Source: CAYJPK01 sp964372035 (lineage in GTDB: Bacteria; Desulfobacterota; Desulfovibrionia; Desulfovibrionales; Desulfovibrionaceae). Taken from it: a stretch of 29,775 nt of DNA. Where the stretch lies: positions 1 through 29,775 of the forward strand of contig CAYJPK010000020.1 of assembly GCA_964372035.1 (NCBI GenBank), in the 5' to 3' direction. Below, piece by piece: positions 22,095-29,775 of this stretch; the first letter of the stretch is position 1, and each line of letters starts with the position of its first letter. The notes beneath the pieces are model-generated. The model made no database searches and was not told the origin of the DNA. It saw nothing but the letters and a program-made list of their open reading frames with translations. The translations under genes were made by a program, and so were the position numbers.

Positions 22095-23795
22095 TTAATC
22101 TTTATTTTGTTTTGATTTATAAATAGCTAAAAGATTATCGTATTCAACAACTAGTTTTCCATAGTTTCGTTTAAGCTTTATACCATTAGGCTTTAAAGCG
22201 TCTTCTTGGCGGCTAATATATTTTTTATGTATATAGTGATCATCAAGCATGGCTTTAGCATGAAAAAGCATGGCTTGTACTAAATTTTCATAAAATTCTG
22301 TGATTTCAAACTTAAAATGACTTAATAAATCAGCTGCTTCACTATACATTAAAGCATAACTAATTTTTTCACCCTTATACTTTCTCGAACGTAAATCTTC
22401 CATAAAGCGGACTTTACGAGCCTGATTAACATAAGCGTACATTGAATTAACTTCATTCACTAAAGCCCTGCTTTGCGAAAATTCTGTCTTATAGCTATCA
22501 TTTTGCAAATAAGTATCTAACATTTTAGATACAATTGCATAATTTTCTTCGTTGTAGCCTAAAATCCGCCGTTGATGCTTTGTTAGCCATGAATAAATGC
22601 TTTTTAGTTTTTTATCATGTGTATCAGTGCGCTCTATAACCTCAGACCGCTTATAAATGATACGTCCTTCAAAATCACCAGCAATAATGTCTTTTAAGCG
22701 TAAGATTATTGAGCTTGTATCACGCATAAGAGCTAAATCAGATAGAGTTTCGCCTGTAACTGGGTGAATGACGCATTGCTTTGAAATAGAAAGTGCTCTT
22801 TCTTGGCGAACATTTACAGGTCTAAATCCATGTTGAACATAGCGAATTTTAGCAATTGCAACACGTTTTTTAGCATCTAGTAAATAGCCTTTATCATTTA
22901 AATCTTGAATCAAATCTGATTGGTCATGGTCAAGTTTAACAAGAGCTATTTTTTCTACATGTAAGCTTTTATGCTCTCCATCATTCCAAATAGTGGTAAT
23001 TGTGCGATCTGATTGCCCTAGAACACGAATTAAAAAATGCTCACCTGTTTGCGCTAATTTGCGTGCAAACATAGCTGCAGAGGTTCTGCGTTCTGACACT
23101 ACGGAAAAACCATATAATTCCATCAAAAAATTATAAACAGATAATCTATTTCGTTCATATAAAGAATTGTCACCAATTTTAAATTTACCAATTTTTAAGC
23201 CAAAACGCTTAACTTCACCATTAGGGTCTGAAGGAAACGAAGCATAAATTCCTGACATATGAAAACGCCCATCACAAGCGGTTGATAATACATGAGCTCT
23301 ATCCATTTCAAAAATATATGGTAATAATTTCTCATAATTAGCTAAATCTGATAAATCGAGATGGTGCAAGTTTTCTTCAAAATCTGAACATAAATTTCGT
23401 GGCAAACGAGCCATGAAATTTTGCATATTGCGTGAAATAACATGATCTTCTAAAAGTGAAACAGGTCCTTGAATTGCTTCATTACCAGCAGTTGAGGGAT
23501 ATAAAAAATCATACTGAAAAATTTCTTTAAAACTTTCTAAACGACGAGGAAATACAACTAATGAAAAACTTGGAAGTTCAACATATTCTAAAGGATCAGC
23601 ATCAAAAGATGGCATTAAATCCCTTAAATCAACAGTAGGATAATCTGAATGTTCAAAAAAAGGTGCTAATAGACAATGCTTAATATGCACCATGTCTAAA
23701 TAAGACTTCAATTCTTCAAAATCTTGAATATTGACTTTACTTGCAATGAGATTTTGATAGATTTCACTTTCGGAAAAAGCTTCTTCAAATTTCAT
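22095..23795 (-). CDS. Uncharacterised 566-residue protein
   Basis: I do not recognise a domain in this protein. The gene is real by length, codon use like its neighbours and GGAG 7 bases before the ATG at 23795. The product looks cytoplasmic, with no signal peptide, membrane segment, Walker A or HD motif. The N-terminal 150 residues are acidic with aromatic patches (HCLLAPFFEHSDYP, DFLYPSTAGNEAI). The middle has beta-rich stretches (RFGLKIGKFKIG, IALVKLDHD, RVAIAKIRYVQHGF). The last 170 residues are helical and basic (SIYSWLTKHQRRILG, YVNQARKVRFMEDLRSRKYK) and many Lys close the chain. It is last in the operon, 43 bases after ybeY and followed by a terminator, next to the flagellar promoter. 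The basic, aromatic composition would permit nucleic-acid binding, but nothing proves it. Confidence 0.85.
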   Translation of the reverse strand: MKFEEAFSESEIYQNLIASKVNIQDFEELKSYLDMVHIKHCLLAPFFEHSDYPTVDLRDLMPSFDADPLEYVELPSFSLVVFPRRLESFKEIFQYDFLYPSTAGNEAIQGPVSLLEDHVISRNMQNFMARLPRNLCSDFEENLHHLDLSDLANYEKLLPYIFEMDRAHVLSTACDGRFHMSGIYASFPSDPNGEVKRFGLKIGKFKIGDNSLYERNRLSVYNFLMELYGFSVVSERRTSAAMFARKLAQTGEHFLIRVLGQSDRTITTIWNDGEHKSLHVEKIALVKLDHDQSDLIQDLNDKGYLLDAKKRVAIAKIRYVQHGFRPVNVRQERALSISKQCVIHPVTGETLSDLALMRDTSSIILRLKDIIAGDFEGRIIYKRSEVIERTDTHDKKLKSIYSWLTKHQRRILGYNEENYAIVSKMLDTYLQNDSYKTEFSQSRALVNEVNSMYAYVNQARKVRFMEDLRSRKYKGEKISYALMYSEAADLLSHFKFEITEFYENLVQAMLFHAKAMLDDHYIHKKYISRQEDALKPNGIKLKRNYGKLVVEYDNLLAIYKSKQNKD

Positions 23796-23838
23796 TCTTA
23801 GCTCCGTTTTGTATTATGTTAATCCCAAGTCAAAATAC

Positions 23839-24270
23839 TTAGTCCTGATGAATAGTTTCTTTTGACATAAACAAAGCAATCTCGTAACAAAGCGTATCCA
23901 TTTCATGCCCATGATCATAGCCCATTAAATGCACCATCGCATGAATTATCAAGTTTAAAGCATGAGTTTTTTCATTTTGCCCATATAACTTAGCTTCTCG
24001 CCTTAAAGTATCAACGGACATAACTATTGAACCTAGGAATAATTCAGCATTATCCTCCTCCATACTCGGAAAAGACAACACATTTGTTGGACCTTGGCAA
24101 TTCATATACTGTGAATTAAGGCTTGCCATAGCACCATCACGAACAAGTTCAAACTCTAAGCTTGCATGCTCAAGCTTAAGAAAAAATAATATTTTCTTTA
24201 GTATAAAAGATAATTCAAGCTTTGTATATGAAAAATATGGTTCAAGCCCTTGCATATTAATATAAATCAT
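23839..24270 (-). CDS. ybeY: Endoribonuclease YbeY
   Basis: Zinc-dependent single-strand endoribonuclease involved in 16S rRNA 3'-end maturation and ribosome quality control. The metal motif H-x3-H-x5-H is present as HAMVHLMGYDH (H110, H114, H120). TNVLSFP (62-68) and GSIVMSVDT (80-88) are the other family blocks. Length 143 is normal. The ATG overlaps the pgpH stop (ATGA), so the two are translationally coupled. Confidence 0.96.
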   Translation of the reverse strand: MIYINMQGLEPYFSYTKLELSFILKKILFFLKLEHASLEFELVRDGAMASLNSQYMNCQGPTNVLSFPSMEEDNAELFLGSIVMSVDTLRREAKLYGQNEKTHALNLIIHAMVHLMGYDHGHEMDTLCYEIALFMSKETIHQD

Positions 24271-26537
24271 GCACTATCAACACTTTCTTCAATTTTATTA
24301 GTTTGTTCACCACTTGATTTTGCCTCTGATTTAATTTTAGCAACATCTGGATATGCAATTCTTTGGTGAAATAATCCTGTTAAAATTCTTGCAAAATTAT
24401 CAGATAATTTATGCAAATCTTGGAAAGTTAATTCTGATTCGTCCAATTGTCCCTCAGCAAAAATATCTTTAATTATAGTATCAATATGAGTTTTAATTCT
24501 TGCTGGAGTTGGGTCAGACATACTTCTAGTTGAAGCTTCAATAACGTCAGCAAGCATAACAATTGCAGCCTCACGAGTTTGTGGACGAGGTCCTGGATAT
24601 GAAAACTCTTCAACTGAAATATTCTCAGCGCCATTTTGCTCAACAGCTTTTGCATAAAAGAACTTCATTAAACTTGTACCGTGATGTTGACGAATAATAT
24701 CTTCAATATCTTCGCCTAGCTTATGCTCTGCCGCAAGCTCACCACCTTTTTTAACATGTGAAATCAAGATAAGAGCACTCATATTAGGTGCTAATTTATC
24801 GTGTTTGTTTGGTCCACCTTGCTGGTTTTCAATAAAGTATTCAGGATATGATAATTTACCAATATCATGATAAAGAGCACCAACTCTGCATAATAAACTA
24901 TTTGCTCCAATTGCTTTTGCACCAGCTTCAACCATGTTTGAAACAATTAAACAATGGTGATAAGTCCCTGGAACAGTAATCATTAATTCTTGCAAAAGTG
25001 GTTGTTCTAGGTTCAAAAGTTCCATTAATTTAAAGCGAGTTGTATAGCCAAAAACATATTCAAGTACAGGGCTAAAAGAAAAAAGAAACACAAAGGTTAA
25101 AATTGCATTAGCCATTAAGCTAAAAAATAAACTTGCTGTATCTTGAGTGCCTACACCATCAAGCATTGCACAACCAAAACCAAGAGGTAAAACCATTAAG
25201 AAATATGGTAGGATAATACTTACAACATCTTGCCTAGTTTGAGCCTTTAAAATTAGCCAAGTGTAAATCATGGCAGATATAAAATAAAAGACAAATAGAG
25301 CTAAGCTACCATTTAGAAGTAAGGTTGTAAAAAGAGCTGCAAGTAGCCCTGTTGAGCAATATCGCCTTGCTGCAAAAACTAGTGCGCCAAGACCAGAAAT
25401 TGCACCACTTGGAAAAACATATAGTAGCACATGGGAGTAAGCACCATTAAGTAATTCTGGAAGTAGTATATACATTGCTTTTGCAATTGCCCCAAAAAGT
25501 AAAAGCAAAAAAGATGTAAAAAATAAATCAACTCTTCGTATCTTATGCCCTGCTCGTCCGCTTGGTGCTACAAATAACCCAATTGCAAAAAATAAGCTTA
25601 TTAAAAAAGTTCCAATAGTTTCAGGTGCTCTGAAAAAAGTTTTACCTTGCTTATATAAAAGCTGTAATTTTAATTGTTGTTCACGGCTTACAATATCACC
25701 AGCATGAACAATAATCTCTCCACGGCTAATTTGATAAACTATTGGCTCGACATTTTCACTTGCTTCAAGACCTTTTGCTTGAGTCGCCTCACGATTAAGG
25801 GTGATAGTAGGCAAGATAACTGATGCTACAAGCTGAAAAATTGTTCTGCGCTCAAAAGGACCTAAGTCAGAATTAACCTGCAAAAATCTTAACAAAGAAT
25901 TGAATAGCGTCTGAATGTCAATGAACTCAACGTCTTCAAGGTAGATTGTTTCTTGAGCTGTATCCAAATTACGCACAACAATCCCATTGCTTGCGCTATG
26001 TAGTAGCCGACTGTCAGAAACTACTCCATCTCGCAACTTTTCATCTAGCCAAGGAATGAGGTCTTCTACTATAAAACCTTGAACATTAGGAGCAGATAAA
26101 ACACTAGCAGATTCGCCGCTTAACTCAAGTTGATCTAATAAGTTGTTAAATTGGTTAATATTTAAATCTGATGCAATATCATGCTCACTCGTGGCAAGCT
26201 TATTCATAACAGCAAAAATCCTGTTTCTTACTTCAGCAGCTGGCTCAGCTGACAAGTCAAAAACCATTGGCTGTGACATTGCAACAAGTTCACGACGTGC
26301 ATTTGTAGCATAAGCATCTTCTATTCGTACATTACGAGGAGCAGCAACGTCAATAGTTGCTAGCTCGCCTTCAACAAACAGCTTTCCCTCGTCCTCAAGC
26401 TGCATGCCAACTGCAAGGCTTAGTATTATTAAACTCAAGACTAAAAGCCCTGCACCAAAAGCATGAGGCTTTAAGCCGCTGCAAAAAAGTTTAAACTCTT
26501 TTAAGGATAATATTTTATTTTTCTTGGAATTTATCAT
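24267..26537 (-). CDS. pgpH: HD-domain transmembrane c-di-AMP phosphodiesterase (PgpH family)
   Basis: Membrane HD hydrolase of the 7TMR-HD family, whose characterised members (Listeria PgpH) hydrolyse cyclic di-AMP. There is one TM near the N-terminus (about 28-45), a large extracytoplasmic domain (about 48-305), and a bundle of about seven TM segments (about 307-495). A cytoplasmic HD domain follows with GTYHHCL (524-530), YHDIGKL (556-562), H594 and the RQHHG His pair (618-619). All metal ligands are present. Length 756 fits the family. The start overlaps the phoH end by 23 bases and has no obvious Shine-Dalgarno, so coupled translation is likely. Confidence 0.9.
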   Translation of the reverse strand: MINSKKNKILSLKEFKLFCSGLKPHAFGAGLLVLSLIILSLAVGMQLEDEGKLFVEGELATIDVAAPRNVRIEDAYATNARRELVAMSQPMVFDLSAEPAAEVRNRIFAVMNKLATSEHDIASDLNINQFNNLLDQLELSGESASVLSAPNVQGFIVEDLIPWLDEKLRDGVVSDSRLLHSASNGIVVRNLDTAQETIYLEDVEFIDIQTLFNSLLRFLQVNSDLGPFERRTIFQLVASVILPTITLNREATQAKGLEASENVEPIVYQISRGEIIVHAGDIVSREQQLKLQLLYKQGKTFFRAPETIGTFLISLFFAIGLFVAPSGRAGHKIRRVDLFFTSFLLLLFGAIAKAMYILLPELLNGAYSHVLLYVFPSGAISGLGALVFAARRYCSTGLLAALFTTLLLNGSLALFVFYFISAMIYTWLILKAQTRQDVVSIILPYFLMVLPLGFGCAMLDGVGTQDTASLFFSLMANAILTFVFLFSFSPVLEYVFGYTTRFKLMELLNLEQPLLQELMITVPGTYHHCLIVSNMVEAGAKAIGANSLLCRVGALYHDIGKLSYPEYFIENQQGGPNKHDKLAPNMSALILISHVKKGGELAAEHKLGEDIEDIIRQHHGTSLMKFFYAKAVEQNGAENISVEEFSYPGPRPQTREAAIVMLADVIEASTRSMSDPTPARIKTHIDTIIKDIFAEGQLDESELTFQDLHKLSDNFARILTGLFHQRIAYPDVAKIKSEAKSSGEQTNKIEESVDSA

Positions 26538-27495
26538 AGGCAGATACTATGCGTCCGACAAGTGCATGGCGAACAACATCTGATGCGTTAAAATGTGAAA
26601 AAGAAATACCCTTAACACCATGTAAAACTTTTAGTGCATGAACTAAACCAGAACGCTCACCATCATGAGCTGATGGCAAGTCAATTTGAGTAATATCGCC
26701 AGTTATAACAGCTCTTGAGCCAAAGCCAAGACGAGTTAAAAACATCTTCATTTGCTCTCGTGTAGTATTTTGCGCTTCATCTAAAATAATAAATGCATCA
26801 TTTAAAGTCCTACCACGCATAAAGGCTAGCGGTGCAACTTCAATAATTCCAGCTTCTTGCATTGATGCTAGTTTTTGTCCACCAAGCATATCATGCAAAG
26901 CATCATACAGCGGACGTAAATAAGGATTAACCTTATCTGCCATATCACCAGGTAAAAATCCTAATTTTTCTCCAGCTTCAACTGCAGGGCGAGTCAAAAT
27001 AATACGCTTAACTCTACGTTCAAGCAACATTGAAAGAGCTAAAGCCACAGCTAAATAAGTTTTACCAGTACCAGCAGGACCAATAGCAAAAACCATCTCA
27101 TTTTTCCGCATACTAGAAACATAATGCTGTTGGGCAATATTTCTTGTATTGATGGTTTTTCTTCCAGAAGCAATGATTGCACCATCTTTGAAAACTTCGC
27201 CAAGCTCTGCTTTTTCGTTGGCTTGCAATAAATTTAAACCATGCTCAAGTTCTTCTGCACCAAAGCTTTGCCCTGATTGAAGAAGCCCATAAGCTTGCGC
27301 AAAAAGATTAGACAAAATATTTTTCAGCTCCAAATCTTTTGTATCAATAAAAAGCTTTGTTCCTCGTGAGGAAATTTTTGCACCTGTTTTTTGCTCAATT
27401 AAGCTTAAATGTATATTATGCGGCCCGAACAATTGATTTGCCAATGCCGCACTTTCAAAAGACAAAGTTTCTTGCTTGCCCTCACTAGCTCTCAT
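26515..27495 (-). CDS. phoH: PhoH-family ATPase (PhoH/PhoL)
   Basis: Cytoplasmic P-loop ATPase of the PhoH type, commonly linked to YbeY and RNA metabolism. Walker A GPAGTGKT is at 139-146, Walker B AFIILDEAQNTT at 234-245, and AVITGDITQIDLP follows. A small N-terminal RNA-binding-like domain (about 10-110) precedes the ATPase. Length 326 is normal. The ATG begins directly after the folD stop codon, with AGGA inside the folD end. Confidence 0.94.
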   Translation of the reverse strand: MRASEGKQETLSFESAALANQLFGPHNIHLSLIEQKTGAKISSRGTKLFIDTKDLELKNILSNLFAQAYGLLQSGQSFGAEELEHGLNLLQANEKAELGEVFKDGAIIASGRKTINTRNIAQQHYVSSMRKNEMVFAIGPAGTGKTYLAVALALSMLLERRVKRIILTRPAVEAGEKLGFLPGDMADKVNPYLRPLYDALHDMLGGQKLASMQEAGIIEVAPLAFMRGRTLNDAFIILDEAQNTTREQMKMFLTRLGFGSRAVITGDITQIDLPSAHDGERSGLVHALKVLHGVKGISFSHFNASDVVRHALVGRIVSAYDKFQEK

Positions 27496-28380
27496 TTATA
27501 TTCCTAAAAACCTTTTTGCAGAACGAACAGTGTTTCGCATAAGCATTGCAATTGTCATTGGTCCAACACCACCAGGAACAGGGCTAATTGAGCCTGCAAC
27601 CTTTGATGCTGCTTCAAAATCCACATCACCACTTAAAATAGCTTTCTTTGTTTCTTCATTAAAGCCAATGCGATTAACACCAACATCAATTACACAAGCA
27701 CCAGGCTTAATCCACTCTGCTTTTACAAGACCAGCAACACCAGCGGCTACAATCAAAACATCTGCACGCTTACAGCATTCTGCTAAGTTAGAGGTACGAC
27801 TATGTGCAAGAGTAACAGTTGCATCACCGCCAACGCCTTTTTGACCAAGCATAATACCAAGTGGGCGACCAACTATATTAGAACGACCTACAATACAAAC
27901 TTCTGTTCCCGCAGTTTTAACTCCAGCACGAACTAGCATTTCTTGAATACCAGCAGGTGTGCAAGGAGGAAAAATACTCTCGCCTAACACTAAACGACCT
28001 AAATTCACAGGGTGGAAACCATCTACATCTTTATCAGGATTAATTACATGAATAATTCTATCCTCATTAATATGTTTTGGTAGTGGTAATTGCACTAAAA
28101 TACCATGAATACTAGAATCATTATTATATTTTTCAATTAAAGCTACAAGATCATCTTCGCTAATATCTTCAGGTTGATTGTCCTGTATTTCATGAAAACC
28201 AAGTTGTAATGCTGTTTTAATTTTTAAGGATACATAGCTCATTGAAGCAGGGTTCTGCCCTACTAAAATTGTTACTAAGCCTGGAACAATTCCATGCTCT
28301 TCTTTCATTTTTGCAACTTCTAAAGCTAATTCTTGCAAAATTTCTTCACGCATTTTTGTTCCGCTAATAATTTCAGCCAT
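27496..28380 (-). CDS. folD: Bifunctional methylene-THF dehydrogenase / methenyl-THF cyclohydrolase FolD
   Basis: One-carbon metabolism enzyme oxidising 5,10-methylene-THF to methenyl-THF and hydrolysing it to 10-formyl-THF. The active-site Y-x3-K is YVSLK (Y49, K53), followed by ILVQLPLP, PDKDVDGFHP, the dinucleotide-binding GRSNIVGRP, and PVPGGVGPMT near the C-terminus. Length 294 is normal. GGAG stands 6 bases before the ATG at 28380. It is in the same operon as phoH, whose start codon abuts its stop. Confidence 0.97.
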   Translation of the reverse strand: MAEIISGTKMREEILQELALEVAKMKEEHGIVPGLVTILVGQNPASMSYVSLKIKTALQLGFHEIQDNQPEDISEDDLVALIEKYNNDSSIHGILVQLPLPKHINEDRIIHVINPDKDVDGFHPVNLGRLVLGESIFPPCTPAGIQEMLVRAGVKTAGTEVCIVGRSNIVGRPLGIMLGQKGVGGDATVTLAHSRTSNLAECCKRADVLIVAAGVAGLVKAEWIKPGACVIDVGVNRIGFNEETKKAILSGDVDFEAASKVAGSISPVPGGVGPMTIAMLMRNTVRSAKRFLGI

Positions 28381-28416
28381 AATTACTCCATTTATATTTA
28401 TAAAATCAATATTATT

Positions 28417-28791
28417 TTATTCTTTAATTACTGGGTACGAAAGAGTTGCTTTCACATACCAAGCTTTTGCATCAGGTCTTTTAGATTTGAACAACTCATA
28501 AGCACTACAGGCTCTGCCTCCAGTGCGACAAACAAACATAATCTGCTTACCCTTAGGTATTTCGTCAAGTCTTTTTTCAAGCTCTTGAATAGGAATTAAG
28601 GTTGCCTTTTCAAGATGCCCTCTTTTAAACTCACTTTTTGTTCTAACATCTATAATATAAGCCAAATTTTTTTCAATAACAAAGTCTGATTGCATCTTAT
28701 CTAAAGCGCCGTCTTGCGGTAATTTAAACTCATCTGCATATACGCTTGAATTTAAGATAAGAAAACAAAGCATCATTAATAATATTTTCAT
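28417..28791 (-). CDS. Periplasmic rhodanese-like protein
   Basis: Single-domain rhodanese (124 residues) with an N-terminal signal peptide (hydrophobic 3-14, likely cleavage after SSVYA at residue 19), so probably periplasmic. The rhodanese core shows YIIDVRTKSEFKRGHL (45-60) with the CH2A-type DVR, and the active-site loop CRTGGRA with C88 as the sulfur-carrying cysteine. Its acceptor is unknown; PspE-like periplasmic sulfurtransferases are the closest described group. The ATG at 28791 is preferred because GAGG lies 7-8 bases upstream; a GTG at 28803 would overlap that site. The gene is 29 bases after the M23 lipoprotein gene. Confidence 0.88.
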   Translation of the reverse strand: MKILLMMLCFLILNSSVYADEFKLPQDGALDKMQSDFVIEKNLAYIIDVRTKSEFKRGHLEKATLIPIQELEKRLDEIPKGKQIMFVCRTGGRACSAYELFKSKRPDAKAWYVKATLSYPVIKE

Positions 28792-28820
28792 AAATTGCCT
28801 CACTAACTAATAAGTTCACG

Positions 28821-29519
28821 TTAACTTTCAGTTTTATTGCTTTCTTTTTTTGTATTTTGAGCCATTAATTTTGCTTTCTTCTTGCTATAGCCAAGTGAAA
28901 TTAAAATGGCTTCTTCTGTAATTGTTTTTGCATTATAATTAATTAATTGTGTTGCTTTCGTAATATGCTTGCCTGGATTAATGCGAGTACCTTTTTTAGT
29001 AATCATTTCAAAATGTAAATGTGGTGTTGATGAACGCCCTGAGTTGCCAACTTCACCTATAACATCGCCCTTCCAAACTTTATCACCTTTTTTAGCACGA
29101 TATTTTGACATGTGAGCATAGCGTGTTTTTGAACCATCTTTGTGCGTTATATCAATGGTTAAGCCATAACCACGTTGACGACCAACAAAAGTAATTTCAC
29201 CACTGTCATAGGCTAATACTTCCGCACCAGTAGGACCCTTAATATCAAGACCATAGTGCATTCTTTTACCACGTTTACCAAATTTTGAAATAAACGGTGT
29301 ACGTTTAAGACGTGCTAGATAGCCATTTTTAAGCTCTTCTTCTTTACGTTTTCTTTCAGCTTCTGCAATTTTTTCAAATTCAGCTAAATTTCTAGCATGG
29401 ATATCTTCAAGCGACTCATGAATATCGTTAAAACCAGCTTCATAGTCGACTTTTTTTGCACAACCACTGAGGTATAAAGTAACGAACAGTATTAAAATAA
29501 TTAATTGAAAATTACGCAT
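28821..29519 (-). CDS. M23 (LytM) family peptidoglycan endopeptidase lipoprotein
   Basis: Probable lipoprotein metallopeptidase cutting peptide cross-links of peptidoglycan. A signal peptide ends in the lipobox YLSGC with C20. A charged helical segment (about 35-70) precedes the M23 domain, whose zinc residues H88 and D92 (MHYGLD), H136 (RYAHMS) and H167/H169 (HLHFE) are all present, so the enzyme should be active rather than a pure activator. From the ATG at 29519 it has 232 residues. That start is chosen for the lipoprotein signal. The only good Shine-Dalgarno (AGGAG) lies about 27 bases upstream, next to an in-frame TTG at 29546. It heads the operon running to the 566-residue gene. Confidence 0.92.
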   Translation of the reverse strand: MRNFQLIILILFVTLYLSGCAKKVDYEAGFNDIHESLEDIHARNLAEFEKIAEAERKRKEEELKNGYLARLKRTPFISKFGKRGKRMHYGLDIKGPTGAEVLAYDSGEITFVGRQRGYGLTIDITHKDGSKTRYAHMSKYRAKKGDKVWKGDVIGEVGNSGRSSTPHLHFEMITKKGTRINPGKHITKATQLINYNAKTITEEAILISLGYSKKKAKLMAQNTKKESNKTES

Positions 29520-29583
29520 TATTTTTTTTGGCAATAGTGCCAGCAACTCCTAAGCTCAAATTAGGTAAAAATCTTATAAAAAT

Positions 29584-29612
29584 ATATTACATATTTTCTG
29601 CCATAAGTGCAA
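29584..29612 (-). promoter_or_regulatory. Sigma70-type promoter of the M23 lipoprotein operon
   Basis: On the minus strand TTGCAC (29607-29612), 17 bases, then TAATAT (29584-29589). The predicted start near 29577 leaves about 58 bases of leader before the ATG at 29519. It probably drives the whole run from the M23 gene to the 566-residue gene. Confidence 0.55.
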
Positions 29613-29685
29613 GCTCTTTAACATTTGCTATAACTATTTATTTTGACATATAAAATTTGTTTTGTTGATTTTTATTCTATGAGGA

Positions 29686-29775
29686 TTGGATAATAAACAA
29701 ACTGTAAAAAATGCTTATCGCGTTATTCTAATTTATCTAGTCGGTACTGAAAAAGTCATTTTTAATGCCTTTTTC
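29686..29775 (+). CDS. Possible 5' end of a plus-strand gene cut by the window
   Basis: A frame of 30 codons without a stop runs to the window edge from a TTG at 29686, with a protein-like composition (NAYRVILIYLVGTEKVIF). GAGG at 29681-29684 is too close to the TTG to be a normal ribosome site, so the true start is uncertain. TTGATT and GATAAT 18 bases apart overlap this spot and could be a promoter instead. I recognise no family. Confidence 0.25.
   Translation, partial: MDNKQTVKNAYRVILIYLVGTEKVIFNAFF

Noticed and set aside
29607..29640. Sigma54 promoter ahead of the M23 gene (TTGCAC and TGGCAG nearby)
   Set aside because: The elements are in the wrong order and spacing; a sigma70 pair with a 17-base spacer explains the region.

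Overview
The window looks like chromosomal DNA of a Gram-negative, flagellated bacterium. It encodes outer-membrane biogenesis (bamA, LolC/E-LolD), a flagellar rod/MS-ring operon behind a sigma54 promoter, and the block phoH-pgpH-ybeY. Together with the order lysS-lolC/E-lolD-bamA, this is most like Desulfobacterota, in particular Desulfovibrionales. The DNA is AT-rich (about 35 % GC by eye), which within that group would recall Lawsonia or other host-associated AT-rich lineages. That placement is inference from gene order and protein style, not from a marker-gene comparison.

Layout. 1-1.6 kb: rimO (minus), then tRNA-Ser(GCU) (plus) with its own promoter and terminator. 1.6-3.8 kb: a membrane chemoreceptor (plus) whose dCache domain carries the amino-acid-binding signature. 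3.8-4.8 kb: AT-rich spacers with hairpins, a 78-residue orphan and a small ABM-fold protein. 4.8-12.9 kb (minus): an envelope operon read as lysS, lolC/E, lolD, bamA, then a hairpin, then a periplasmic AmiC-type amidase and the ABM protein. 13.1-15.6 kb (minus): glycerate 2-kinase and proB. 15.7-18.7 kb (plus): class II fructose-bisphosphate aldolase, argJ and a TtcA-family tRNA thiolation protein. 18.8-21.9 kb (minus): flgB-flgC-fliE-fliF plus a tiny ORF that repeats the FliG-binding tail of FliF. 22.1-29.5 kb (minus): a tightly packed operon of M23 lipoprotein, periplasmic rhodanese, folD, phoH, pgpH, ybeY and a 566-residue protein I do not recognise. The last 90 bases may hold the start of a plus-strand gene.

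How the genes fit together. LolD and LolC/E form the lipoprotein-release ABC transporter and BamA inserts outer-membrane proteins. The amidase and the M23 lipoprotein remodel peptidoglycan. PgpH would degrade c-di-AMP, PhoH and YbeY belong to RNA metabolism, and the flagellar genes encode the MS ring and proximal rod. Most of the window is ordinary housekeeping DNA. The points most worth a second look are the miniature FliF-tail ORF sitting where fliG would be expected, the unrecognised 566-residue protein between the ybeY block and the flagellar promoter, and the orphan 78-residue gene with structured upstream DNA. I saw no insertion sequence, prophage, CRISPR array or rRNA.
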